The translations under genes were made by a program, and so were the position numbers. Positions 53,264-61,532 of a stretch of DNA of 64,000 bases are shown here, piece by piece; within the stretch, counting starts at the first letter, position 1, and every line of letters starts with the position of its first letter. The notes beneath the pieces were generated by a model that was not told where the DNA came from, searched no databases, and saw nothing but the letters and a program-made list of their open reading frames with translations. Source of the stretch: Ottowia thiooxydans DSM 14619 (GTDB taxonomy: Bacteria; Pseudomonadota; Gammaproteobacteria; Burkholderiales; Burkholderiaceae_C). Location: positions 124,001-188,000 of the forward strand of contig NZ_AUGX01000011.1 of the NCBI RefSeq assembly GCF_000422885.1, written 5' to 3'.

Positions 53264-54175
53264 TCAAGTCGCCTGAAGGGCACTCAGGCGGCTCTCAAGT
53301 GCTTCGATGAAGGCCAGTGCTGCGATCGAAAGCTTGAGTCCACGGCGACTGACCAGCGAAATCTCGTGAAGTTCATTCTGTCCCCCCTCGATCTCCAAGA
53401 CTTTGAGTCCAAGTTCGGCGGCAAAATCTTTGGCATAGGACGGGATCAAGGTCACGCCCAGGTTGCCTTGAACGAGCTTCAACGCGGTCGCCAAGGTGCC
53501 GGCTTGAATTGCAGTGTGAAGCTCAAGTCCTCTTGCCTTCAATATCCGCTCTATGGTTCTGCGTGTGCTGTAGACGTTGCGCAGCGTCACATGCGTGAGG
53601 CTTGCAATGTCTTCCCAGTTCACAGATCGTTGTTGCACGAGCGTGTGCTGAGCAGGGCAAGCCAAGTACAACGGTTCCGCATAGACGACTTTCGTCAACA
53701 GTTGTGGGTCGTCAGTTGAAACGGAGATCAGGCCTAGATCGCATTTCCCTGTCCGGACGTAGTCGAGGCTCTCATCGGTTGTGAGTTCGTGCAAGTTCAG
53801 GGTGACACCCGGGTGAGCCGTATGAAAGCGCTCGATGACCGGCGTAAGCAGGCCATAGGAAACCATAGGGGATGCGGCGATGCTCACTGAACCGCGGTCC
53901 AGCGTTCTAAGAGCCGAAAGACGGCGGCCCGCTATGCGCATGGTGTTGAGCACCTCCTGCGCGTATTCGTAGAGGTCCGCTGCACCGTCGCAAGGTACTA
54001 TGCGCCGGGTTGTGCGCTCAAAAAGGGATAGCCCGATTTCTGCTTCCAGTTCGGCACACAGCTTGCTGACGGCCGACTGTGTCATATGCATGTCTTCGGC
54101 CGCCAAGGTAAAGCTGCGCCTCTCGTAGACAGCGCAGAACACCCGTAGCTGCCGAAGTGTAATGTTCATTCTCAT
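53264..54175 (-). CDS. LysR-family regulator
   Basis: From the ATG at 54175 the protein has 303 residues; the open frame continues to 54349 without family match. The helix-turn-helix reads LAAEDMHMTQSAVSKLCAELE. The effector domain is of the LysR type (SIAASPMVSYGLLTPVIERF). It diverges from the crotonase gene at 54444 with 268 bases between and is its likely regulator. It converges with the thiolase gene across 86 bases. Confidence 0.92.
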   Translation of the reverse strand: MRMNITLRQLRVFCAVYERRSFTLAAEDMHMTQSAVSKLCAELEAEIGLSLFERTTRRIVPCDGAADLYEYAQEVLNTMRIAGRRLSALRTLDRGSVSIAASPMVSYGLLTPVIERFHTAHPGVTLNLHELTTDESLDYVRTGKCDLGLISVSTDDPQLLTKVVYAEPLYLACPAQHTLVQQRSVNWEDIASLTHVTLRNVYSTRRTIERILKARGLELHTAIQAGTLATALKLVQGNLGVTLIPSYAKDFAAELGLKVLEIEGGQNELHEISLVSRRGLKLSIAALAFIEALESRLSALQAT

Positions 54176-54443
54176 AATGCATCGCTTTTGTGCTGCAAGC
54201 CACCTCATCCAGCCACGGCTTGTTTGGCAGCAATTATGGCGGCACGGGTGCGGATGACCAGAGAGGGCGCGTCGCAGCCGCGTTGAACGGTAACTCATTC
54301 CCAAGCTCACTGACTTCATGAAATTAAGTTGATTGCCTGGAACGTTCAACTACGTGATCATTCATGCCACTTTGGCGCCAAGCGCTATTCATGGAGACAG
54401 AAAATGAACAGATCAACGCAGTGCTTCGAGGAGACGGTAAGCC

Positions 54444-55238
54444 ATGCAGGTTGAGCGTAGCCATCTTGAATCTCAGTACGGGGCCCGCGTCGAGATGGAC
54501 GTGAACGGCATCGCCCACGTCGTGATTGACTCCGGAGGCCCCTTGAACATCATCAACAGCCAGACAGCCCTGGGTGTTGCGGCGCTACTTCGCGATCTGG
54601 CCAAGGACCCTGCTATTCGCGTCGTGGTGTTATCGGGAAGCGGGAAAAAAACTTTTATTGGCGGTGCCGATATCAAGGAACTGGCGGCCTTGCACCCAGA
54701 CAGCGCTCGTCACTTCATTGCAGCACTTCACTCAATGTGCGAGGCGGCCCGAGACCTTCCGGTGCCAAGCATCTGTGCACTGCCTGGATGGTGCATAGGT
54801 GTTGGCTTGGAGCTGGCGGCGTCGTGCGACATACGCATCGCTGCCGACAACGCTCAGTTCGTTATGCCGGAGGTGAAGATTGGCATACCGTCTGTGATTC
54901 AGGGGGCCTTTCTTTCCCGAATCCTGGGTGAAGGGCGTGCGCGCTGGATGATGCTGAGCGGTGAGGCCATTGATGCGCGTAAGGCAGAGCAATGGGGCTT
55001 GGTCACTGAGGTGATTGCGTTGGACGAGCTTGATGGTGCGGTTGAACGAATGGCAGTGTCGCTTTCCGAGTTGTCACCCCACGGCGTGCGCGCGCAGAAG
55101 CGAGTCCTCAGAACCAGCGAAGCACCTCATCTGGACGGATGCATGCAACATAGCATCGAGATTTTTGGGGCAGCTTACGAGTCAGACGAACCGGGGCTGA
55201 TCATGCAAGCATTCCTTAACAAGAGGAAGCATGGATGA
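54444..55238 (+). CDS. Enoyl-CoA hydratase/isomerase-family protein
   Basis: The 264-residue crotonase has the oxyanion region CIGVGLELAASCDIRIA and Glu143 in MPEVKIGIPS. The position of the second catalytic glutamate is Trp168 (GRARWMM). This pattern with GIPSVIQGA is common in crotonases that are not classical hydratases. The start has GAGGAG at 54429-54434. The gene stands alone opposite its LysR regulator and converges with the decarboxylase-like gene. The substrate is unknown. Confidence 0.91.
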   Translation: MQVERSHLESQYGARVEMDVNGIAHVVIDSGGPLNIINSQTALGVAALLRDLAKDPAIRVVVLSGSGKKTFIGGADIKELAALHPDSARHFIAALHSMCEAARDLPVPSICALPGWCIGVGLELAASCDIRIAADNAQFVMPEVKIGIPSVIQGAFLSRILGEGRARWMMLSGEAIDARKAEQWGLVTEVIALDELDGAVERMAVSLSELSPHGVRAQKRVLRTSEAPHLDGCMQHSIEIFGAAYESDEPGLIMQAFLNKRKHG

Positions 55239-55311
55239 GGCGTGAACAAACCTGCTGGCTAGCCTCGCGTTTCTACACTAGAGGCGGCTCCAGATCCTGA
55301 GAGCCATGGTG

Positions 55312-56262
55312 TCAGACGGCACCAAGACCGGCGGTTGTTTCACTAAAGAGTTCATGCACATCAAAACGACGGGGAATAAGACCTTGCCGGAATATGCAAT
55401 CAATCGCAAGCTCAAGATGCGGTGCCACCGCCTGTAATCCATAGGGTACTGAGTCAGGCTGCTTGCTGGCTGTTGGCTCATTGGAGCCCATCTGTTTGGC
55501 TTTCACCAGCATACGCCAAAGCTCTTTCACTGCATCTGGTCGTTCGGCAACTAGCTGGGACTTCACCACAATCATGTGATTGAGTTGCAGATGGCCGTGC
55601 CGGGCGTACCAGGCCGCGGCGGCTGGACCAGGTTCGTCGATGACTGGCTTCAATCTCGGATGCTCAGGGACTGGCGTCATGATCAAGGCATCTAGCTCTC
55701 CTGAAAATAGCATCGCCAAGAGATCGGAGTTTTGCGGAATCCGGCGCACGTTGGGTGGGTCCACAAAACCTGCAACATGAGGGTCTTCCTGAGCTAGCCA
55801 GGAAATCTTCCCGATGTCTACACCGTAGTCCGTAGCGAGAATTTCGCGTAGCCAGGTCGACGTGGCTGTGGTGTAGTACGCCACGCCGATTCGCTTTCCC
55901 GCCAGGTCCTGCGGCCTCATGACACCACGCTGAGAGTCATAAACCAGGTAGGGGTGCTGCATCCGGCTGAACATCACTGCCGGCAGGAGCGCGATTGGGC
56001 GACCCATCGACTTCGCGATTAGATAGGTCACCACAGACAACTCTGCCACATCGAACTCGATGTCTCTGACAACCCGTTTGAACGCATGAGCGGGCTTTGC
56101 CGCGGGGTCGAAATCGAGTGTCAACCAATTGGAACCAACCACACCGTCTTTGAGGGCTGCTGTGTTGGCGTAACGGCCGAGCAGTGTGCGCAGCGCGAGT
56201 GTCTCCGGGGTTGCATCGGAGACCTCGGAGACGCGCGGGCTTGATGCGCTGATGGTGTTCAT
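55312..56262 (-). CDS. 4,5-dihydroxyphthalate-decarboxylase-like protein (NMT1/periplasmic-binding fold)
   Basis: The 316-residue protein resembles 4,5-dihydroxyphthalate decarboxylases, which share the NMT1 binding-protein fold: DVAELSVVTYLIAKSMGRPI near residue 70, LPAVMFSRMQHPYLVYDS, LAGKRIGVAYYTTATSTWLR and a late DAVKELW. No signal peptide is visible, which favours a cytoplasmic enzyme over a receptor. The Bug receptor gene ends 44 bases upstream on the same strand. Decarboxylation of an aromatic dicarboxylate is a testable guess. A binding-only role is possible. Confidence 0.82.
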   Translation of the reverse strand: MNTISASSPRVSEVSDATPETLALRTLLGRYANTAALKDGVVGSNWLTLDFDPAAKPAHAFKRVVRDIEFDVAELSVVTYLIAKSMGRPIALLPAVMFSRMQHPYLVYDSQRGVMRPQDLAGKRIGVAYYTTATSTWLREILATDYGVDIGKISWLAQEDPHVAGFVDPPNVRRIPQNSDLLAMLFSGELDALIMTPVPEHPRLKPVIDEPGPAAAAWYARHGHLQLNHMIVVKSQLVAERPDAVKELWRMLVKAKQMGSNEPTASKQPDSVPYGLQAVAPHLELAIDCIFRQGLIPRRFDVHELFSETTAGLGAV

Positions 56263-56306
56263 GAGTTTGAATGGAGCTGCGAGGTGCGGGGTGCGAAGTA
56301 CTCAGT

Positions 56307-57296
56307 TCAGTTGACTTGAATCTTCATTTTTCGAACGAAAGGAACCCAGCGCTCAAACTCAGCGCGCGTGTAGCGCAACGTTGATTCAGGTGTTTGCCCC
56401 GAGACGGGCAGCATTCCTTGATCTTCCAGTTTCGCTATGACGGCGGGTTTTTTCAGGCTGCGATCGACTGCACCGAACAGCGCATCCGTGATGGGGCGTG
56501 GTGTGCCTTTAGGTGCGAACAGGCAGTTCCAGGAATAGGCATCAAACTTCGGAAAGCCTGCTTCGGCTGCTGTCGGTACGTCCGGTAGTGCTTTGAGTCG
56601 TTTCGGGGAAACAGAGGCGAGCGCTATCAACCGACCGTCTTTCAGGAACTCCAGCACCGTGGTCGGAGACGTGAACAGGATCGAGATATTGCCGGCAAGA
56701 AGATCCACGACGGCTGCCGAAACACCCTTGTATGGCACATGGACTGCTTGTGTTCCTGTCTGCTCAAGCAGCAGGCTCAGTGCGATGTGGCTCGATGTTC
56801 CATTTCCAGCAGAGCCGTAGTTGTACTTTCCTGGGTTTGCTTTCATCAAGGCCACCAGGCCTTTGAGATCACGCACACCTAACGACGGTGACACCACTAC
56901 GGCTCCGGGCACGATGGTCGTGACGGCAACAGGTACCAGATCGGTCAGGGGGTTGTGTCCCAGATTCGGGTAAACAGCCGCATTCAACGCGAAAGTGGAG
57001 AGCGACCCCGCAAGAAGGGTGTAGCCATCTGGAGGCGATTTGACGACCAGGTTGCTGCCAATGTTTCCACCCGCGCCGCCTTTGTTTTCCACGATAAAGT
57101 TCTGCCCCAGTTCCTCTTGCAGATTCTGTGCAATGAGACGGGTGATGAAGTCGGTCGTCCCTCCTGATGCATACGGAGCGATAAGACGCACTGGACGATC
57201 AGGGTACGCAGCGGCTAATGCGCGTCCTGCCGGCAAGAGCAGGCCGGCCGTGGTCGCCAACATAGCTTGAAGAGATTCGCGTCGATGGATGTTCAT
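56307..57296 (-). CDS. Bug/TctC-family periplasmic tricarboxylate receptor
   Basis: The 329-residue protein has the start MNIHRRESLQAML, a hydrophobic signal and cleavage near ALA-AYPD, followed by YPDRPVRLIAPYASGGTTD. It binds an organic acid in the periplasm. It lies between the FMN-oxidase and decarboxylase-like genes, all leftward with 40-45 base gaps, and probably senses or captures the substrate of those enzymes. Confidence 0.93.
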   Translation of the reverse strand: MNIHRRESLQAMLATTAGLLLPAGRALAAAYPDRPVRLIAPYASGGTTDFITRLIAQNLQEELGQNFIVENKGGAGGNIGSNLVVKSPPDGYTLLAGSLSTFALNAAVYPNLGHNPLTDLVPVAVTTIVPGAVVVSPSLGVRDLKGLVALMKANPGKYNYGSAGNGTSSHIALSLLLEQTGTQAVHVPYKGVSAAVVDLLAGNISILFTSPTTVLEFLKDGRLIALASVSPKRLKALPDVPTAAEAGFPKFDAYSWNCLFAPKGTPRPITDALFGAVDRSLKKPAVIAKLEDQGMLPVSGQTPESTLRYTRAEFERWVPFVRKMKIQVN

Positions 57297-57336
57297 GTTG
57301 TCTCCGTTGGATTAGTTAAATGGTTGCGCTATGGCG

Positions 57337-58614
57337 CTAAGCTTTCGGACAAAGGCACTCAGGTCCGATTTCGTCGATGCTGCAAAGGCCCAGTGAGGCC
57401 ATGTTCCGTTTCACTTCCTCTTTGAGAAGCGAAATGCAGTGAGTGGCACCTGCTTCACCTCCGACAGCGGCGGCGTAGAGAACCGGTCTTGCCACGAGCA
57501 CGAAATCAGCTCCCAGTGCCAAGGCCTTGATCACGTCCCCGCCGCGTCGAATGCCGCCGTCGTAGAGCACCTTCATGGCGCCTGCCGCTGCGGCCACAGA
57601 CGAAAGCACTTTCAAGGGCGCTACGGCACCATCCAGCTGGCGCCCACCATGGTTTGAAACGATGACAGCATCAACGCCGAGGCTTGCCGCCTTTCGTGCA
57701 TCTTCCGGATGTAGGATGCCCTTGAGCACCAAGTTCCCCGGCCACGCATCTCGCATCACACGGACGTGTTCCCAGTTGAGTGAATCACGATTGAACTGGC
57801 GCGCGGCATGCCGCGAGATGATCGGAACACCTCTGTCGAGTCCGGCGTTCTCGAAACGCGGTACGCCTGTTTTGTACAGCGTTCGTGCGAACGTCCGCAC
57901 CAGCCATGCGGGATGCGTTATGCCGTCCCAGGCCAGCCTCAAGCTTGGACGCAACGGTGTCGAGAATCCGGCACGAATATTGTTTTCCCGGTTGGCACGT
58001 GCTGCAGTGTCCACAGTGAGCACTAGGGTTTTGTAGCCGGCGTTGTGTGCCCTTGCTGCCATCGCTTTGATGAGTTCGCTTTCTCCCGGCAGATAGGCCT
58101 GAAACCACGAATTGCCTGGCGCAGCGGCTGCAACGTCTTCCATTCGAGTCAAGGCGGCGCCGCTTAACACCATTGGAATGCCGGCTGCGGCCGCCACGCG
58201 AGCCAGGACTCGGTCCGCGTCGTACGCCACCAACGCAGAGATGCCCATAGGGCCCAGGCCAAAGGGGGCCTCGTGGCGCACACCAAACAACGTCGTCGCC
58301 ATGCTGCGGCGAGACACGTCTCTCAGAACGCGAGGCGAGAACTCATACTCGTTGAAGGAGTTCAGGTTTTCTTGTAATGAGCGGTTGTCTTCGACTCCAC
58401 CGGAGACATACGCGAACAAGGGGTGAGGCAGGTGCCGCGCTGCCGCCAGCTCAAAGTCACGCAGCGATAGCATGCGGCGCAAAGCGGGGGCGAAACGCCG
58501 AGCCGCGTCAAGCGGCTGCACCTCACGAACTGGCGTGGCTTGCGCTGGCAAGGTGCTTTCGGAGAAGTCAGCAGAGAAATTTTGAGGTGTTGTGCTCACG
58601 TGATGCAGCGACAT
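57337..58614 (-). CDS. FMN-dependent alpha-hydroxyacid oxidase/dehydrogenase
   Basis: The 425-residue protein has the FMN family core: TVDT (Asp202), the signature SNHGGRQ with catalytic His322 and Arg325, and YDGGIRRGGDVIKALALGAD after it. It oxidises L-2-hydroxyacids such as lactate, mandelate or glycolate. An N-terminal extension of about 45 residues precedes the usual start; it has no membrane segment. It is the first of three leftward genes ending with the decarboxylase-like gene. The true substrate is unknown, and mandelate-like acids fit the aromatic context. Confidence 0.92.
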   Translation of the reverse strand: MSLHHVSTTPQNFSADFSESTLPAQATPVREVQPLDAARRFAPALRRMLSLRDFELAAARHLPHPLFAYVSGGVEDNRSLQENLNSFNEYEFSPRVLRDVSRRSMATTLFGVRHEAPFGLGPMGISALVAYDADRVLARVAAAAGIPMVLSGAALTRMEDVAAAAPGNSWFQAYLPGESELIKAMAARAHNAGYKTLVLTVDTAARANRENNIRAGFSTPLRPSLRLAWDGITHPAWLVRTFARTLYKTGVPRFENAGLDRGVPIISRHAARQFNRDSLNWEHVRVMRDAWPGNLVLKGILHPEDARKAASLGVDAVIVSNHGGRQLDGAVAPLKVLSSVAAAAGAMKVLYDGGIRRGGDVIKALALGADFVLVARPVLYAAAVGGEAGATHCISLLKEEVKRNMASLGLCSIDEIGPECLCPKA

Positions 58615-58683
58615 GCTCGGTCGTTAAGTGACCGAATTCTGATGACAGACGCTGCTTAGAACAAACGAGAATTTGGGCGGGGA

Positions 58684-58704
58684 AGCCCAACTTTTTGTTG
58701 GGCT
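58684..58704 (-). terminator. Hairpin after the GcvA-like LysR gene
   Basis: AGCCCAAC (58684-58691) and GTTGGGCT (58697-58704) form a perfect 8-bp stem with a TTTTT loop, 22 bases after the LysR stop on the minus strand. No T-run follows on that strand, so efficiency is uncertain. Confidence 0.4.
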
Positions 58705-58726
58705 ATGAGCTCCTCCCGCTAGGGAC

Positions 58727-59626
58727 TCAAGAGACGGGTCTTCCCGTGGCGGAAAGGGAATCGAGCAACCAGCTTCTGAATGCCCTCAAGGCGCGTGAGG
58801 TGGGTCGTGAGGTGGGGCTCACCAGGTAGTAGCCCCCTGGAATGACGTGCACGTGATCAAACGGAGCGATGAGTGCACCGGATGCGAGGAAATGCTCCAC
58901 CAGTACCTTGACGCCCAAAGCGACGCCAGTGCCTTGGATGGCTGCCTCGAATGCCATGGCGGAGCTTTCGAATTTGTGTCCCTTGTTGCCGTCAATGCCG
59001 CCCATGCCCGCGCCATGGAGCCAATCATTCCAGCTGTTGGGACGAGACAGCGAATGAAGCAGTTTCACCTGCGAAAGGTTGACCTGGCGATTCGGCTGTC
59101 GTTCGAGCAATGCCGGACTCATGACGGGGATGAGTTCGATAGGCGTCAAGAAGTCAGCCTGTACTCCTCTTTCTTCAACGATGCCGGAATAAATTGCTGC
59201 ATCGATATCCTGCTGCTCGAAGTTCACGCGAGTCGACGAGGCCGACAGGTGTACATCGATATCGCTGTGCAGCGCCTGAAACTCCGACAACATGCGGATC
59301 AGCCAACACTGCGCAAACGTGCTGTAAGCCTGGATGGATAAAACTTCTTGCCTTCGACGGCGACTGGCTTGCGATGTGGCAATGCTGAGGTCGTCCAGTG
59401 CCCGGCTTATCGCAGGATACAGGCGTGCACCAGCGGGCGTTAATTCGATGGTTTGCGCGTGACGCAAGAATAGCTTCTCGCCAAGGTATTGCTCCAACAC
59501 GCGAACCTGACGGCTGATGGCCGTTTGTGTCACGCTGAGTTCTTCGCCGGCGGCCGTGAAACTCAATAACCGCGCTGCGGCTTCAAAAGACCGCAGCGGA
59601 TTCAGCGGAACGGGGACTCGTTTCAC
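58727..59626 (-). CDS. LysR-family regulator (GcvA-like)
   Basis: The 299-residue protein has the GcvA-type N-terminus (LNPLRSFEAAARLLSFTAAGEE, cited in part; VTQTAISRQVRVLEQ). It shares its subfamily with the LysR protein at 11231-12127. It follows the GNAT gene by 12 bases and precedes the FMN-oxidase gene by 112 bases, all leftward. It is the most likely regulator of the hydroxyacid-oxidase/Bug/decarboxylase-like unit. Confidence 0.93.
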   Translation of the reverse strand: MKRVPVPLNPLRSFEAAARLLSFTAAGEELSVTQTAISRQVRVLEQYLGEKLFLRHAQTIELTPAGARLYPAISRALDDLSIATSQASRRRRQEVLSIQAYSTFAQCWLIRMLSEFQALHSDIDVHLSASSTRVNFEQQDIDAAIYSGIVEERGVQADFLTPIELIPVMSPALLERQPNRQVNLSQVKLLHSLSRPNSWNDWLHGAGMGGIDGNKGHKFESSAMAFEAAIQGTGVALGVKVLVEHFLASGALIAPFDHVHVIPGGYYLVSPTSRPTSRALRAFRSWLLDSLSATGRPVS

Positions 59627-59638
59627 ATGTCACTCCGC

Positions 59639-60127
59639 TCAAGCGCCTGACGGGGCGACGTCTAATTTCATCCCTTCGTGGGTCGCTGAAAAACCCATGG
59701 ACTCGTAGAACCGTTTGGCATCGGTTCTGCGTTTGTCCGTCGTAAGTTGGATCAGCCCGCACTTGTGTTCCTTCGCTATATCGATGGCGTAGGTCATCAA
59801 CTCGCGGCCGATGGCTTGTCCCCGCGTGGTCGATTTAACTCTTACTCCTTCAATCTGCGCTCGACGCGTTCCTGATCTCGACAGCCCGGCGATCAGCGTC
59901 AACTGAAGTACCCCGAGCACTTCTTGCCCAACTGCGGCAATCAGTATCCAGTTTGCTGCGTCTTGATCCATGAGTGTCCAAGCCTCTTCATACGCAGCCA
60001 GTGAGCCATCCGGTGCAGCTTCGCGGGTGCGGCCAAGCTCATCGTCAGACAGCAGAGAGACGATTTGAGGCAGATCTTGGCGTGTGGCACGCCGGAAGAT
60101 GAGGGATGACGTGGTTTCCATGGACAT
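59639..60127 (-). CDS. GNAT-family N-acetyltransferase
   Basis: The 162-residue protein has the acetyl-CoA motif RGQAIGRELM near residues 103-112 and the C-terminal YESMGFSATHEG typical of GNAT proteins. The start is ATG 60127 or, two codons in, ATG 60121. It acetylates an unknown amine. It lies 12 bases before the LysR gene and 59 bases after the PrpF-family gene stop, so the three may be co-transcribed. Confidence 0.9.
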   Translation of the reverse strand: MSMETTSSLIFRRATRQDLPQIVSLLSDDELGRTREAAPDGSLAAYEEAWTLMDQDAANWILIAAVGQEVLGVLQLTLIAGLSRSGTRRAQIEGVRVKSTTRGQAIGRELMTYAIDIAKEHKCGLIQLTTDKRRTDAKRFYESMGFSATHEGMKLDVAPSGA

Positions 60128-60186
60128 GAACGGAATTTGTGGTGCTAGGCGACTAAGTCGAAAAGCCAGGGCGTTGCTGGAACCAA

Positions 60187-61422
60187 CTAGCGCGCCGTTG
60201 CAGCGGCCAATTGCTTAGCAGCAATTTTCTCAAGGCTATCTCGTAGCGCTAAGGATGCGTTGTAAAGCGGTACGTAGCCAGAAAGGAGGATTTGAGCGCT
60301 GCGTTGATAGGCGGCGGATTCAATCAAAAGCCCATTGCCATCATCCAAAGATGCCACTACCTTGGTAGACAGAATGCCAGCTGGATTCTCAATGTTGACG
60401 GAAATTTCATTGCGCTCGGCTGTGACACGCTTGGGCGCCAACTCATGCGCTACCGAACCGGGGATGAGGGTGGCAACGGCGAGACAGCACCCTCCGGACA
60501 CCGCGAGAGACGCATGCCCGGTTTGTGGCGTGAAATACCGCGCTGACAAATCAGCGCCCATGCGAGCAGCGCTGATGATGCATACCTTGGGTATGGTTTC
60601 GCTGCTCTGAATGTCAGACTCCGACATAAGCTCACCATTCTTGCGGCGCAACTTCATCCTGAGCCCGGCTTCCACCCAGACTCGTTTCAGACGGGCCATG
60701 AAGTCGCTATCTTGCGCGAGCTCGTTGATGGACTCGTGGCCAGTCTTTCCAAAATCTTGTGCGCGTGCGATCACCATAGGTACCGCTACATCCACACAGC
60801 TCACCCGAATGCTGTCAATGATGTCTACCGGATTCCCGGTGGGCAGCAGCAAGCCGGTTTTGGCGCCTGCGGGCCTGTGCAAGAAAAGGTCCACTGCAGG
60901 GTGGTGCCCCATGACACCAGGAATTTCAGCTTGCAGAAACTGATGGTCTGCACCCACAGCCATGCGAGAGGTCGTGAGAACGCCGGTATTCGTATTGCGG
61001 ATCTCGACAGAATGAAGCCCGGGCGTGGGAGTCTCCAGGAGGCCCGTATGAAGCGCCCAAAGCTGAAGCGCTGAAGACATGTTCCCGCAGTTGACGCTCC
61101 AGTCAACTCGGCTATGGTCTGCTGCCAACTGGGCAAGGGTGCTCACCAACCGTGTGCCGCCTTGAGCAGGTTCTACATCTGCGAAGAAGACCTTGTTACT
61201 CGTGGCGCTTCCTCGTCCCAGCCCCGTGATTTGCTTGTTACCCAGGGAGGTGCCACTGGTTGCCACGCCCATCATGTGGCCGAGCAGTTCTTCTCTCAGG
61301 ACTTCCTCTGCGGGAGCCATGGGCTCCCAGATAAGCAGCCCGGTTGAGGTGCCACCTCGCATGTAGTGGACGGGGAATTCCCAAACGCTGTGGTGCAGAC
61401 GAGGCAGATTCAGACGTGACAT
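60187..61422 (-). CDS. PrpF-family isomerase (methylaconitate/oxalomesaconate tautomerase-like)
   Basis: The 411-residue protein has the family start MRGGTSTG (about residues 21-28; many relatives have SKG), Lys78 in SNKVFFA and Cys113 in NCGNMS, spaced like the catalytic lysine and cysteine of PrpF, and HASLAVSGGCC in the second half. PrpF-family enzymes move a double bond in tricarboxylates such as 2-methylaconitate or 4-oxalomesaconate. The latter would fit aromatic (protocatechuate/gallate) ring cleavage. It starts after a region with an inverted repeat (61435-61472). Confidence 0.88.
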   Translation of the reverse strand: MSRLNLPRLHHSVWEFPVHYMRGGTSTGLLIWEPMAPAEEVLREELLGHMMGVATSGTSLGNKQITGLGRGSATSNKVFFADVEPAQGGTRLVSTLAQLAADHSRVDWSVNCGNMSSALQLWALHTGLLETPTPGLHSVEIRNTNTGVLTTSRMAVGADHQFLQAEIPGVMGHHPAVDLFLHRPAGAKTGLLLPTGNPVDIIDSIRVSCVDVAVPMVIARAQDFGKTGHESINELAQDSDFMARLKRVWVEAGLRMKLRRKNGELMSESDIQSSETIPKVCIISAARMGADLSARYFTPQTGHASLAVSGGCCLAVATLIPGSVAHELAPKRVTAERNEISVNIENPAGILSTKVVASLDDGNGLLIESAAYQRSAQILLSGYVPLYNASLALRDSLEKIAAKQLAAATAR

Positions 61423-61434
61423 AGGTGCAGTATT

Positions 61435-61472
61435 GAAGAGGGTAATGCAGCTTGCAAGATGCTACCCTCTTC
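61435..61472. promoter_or_regulatory. Inverted repeat upstream of the PrpF-family gene
   Basis: GAAGAGGGTA (61435-61444) pairs perfectly with TACCCTCTTC (61463-61472) around 18 bases. A weak promoter on the minus strand (TTGCAA then AATACT, 17 apart) overlaps it. It may be an operator for the gene starting at 61422. Confidence 0.4.
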
Positions 61473-61485
61473 TAGCACAAATGAA

Positions 61486-61523
61486 GTGCGTCATCCCACT
61501 TGCAAGCAAGTAGGATGACGCAC
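61486..61523 (-). terminator. Terminator of the catalase gene
   Basis: GTGCGTCATCC (61486-61496) and GGATGACGCAC (61513-61523) form an 11-bp stem extended inward by ACTTG/CAAGT past one mismatch, with a CAAG loop. It lies 10 bases after the katE stop on the minus strand and runs into TTCATTTG. This is a strong terminator candidate. Confidence 0.72.
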
Positions 61524-61532
61524 CGCGGTCGC

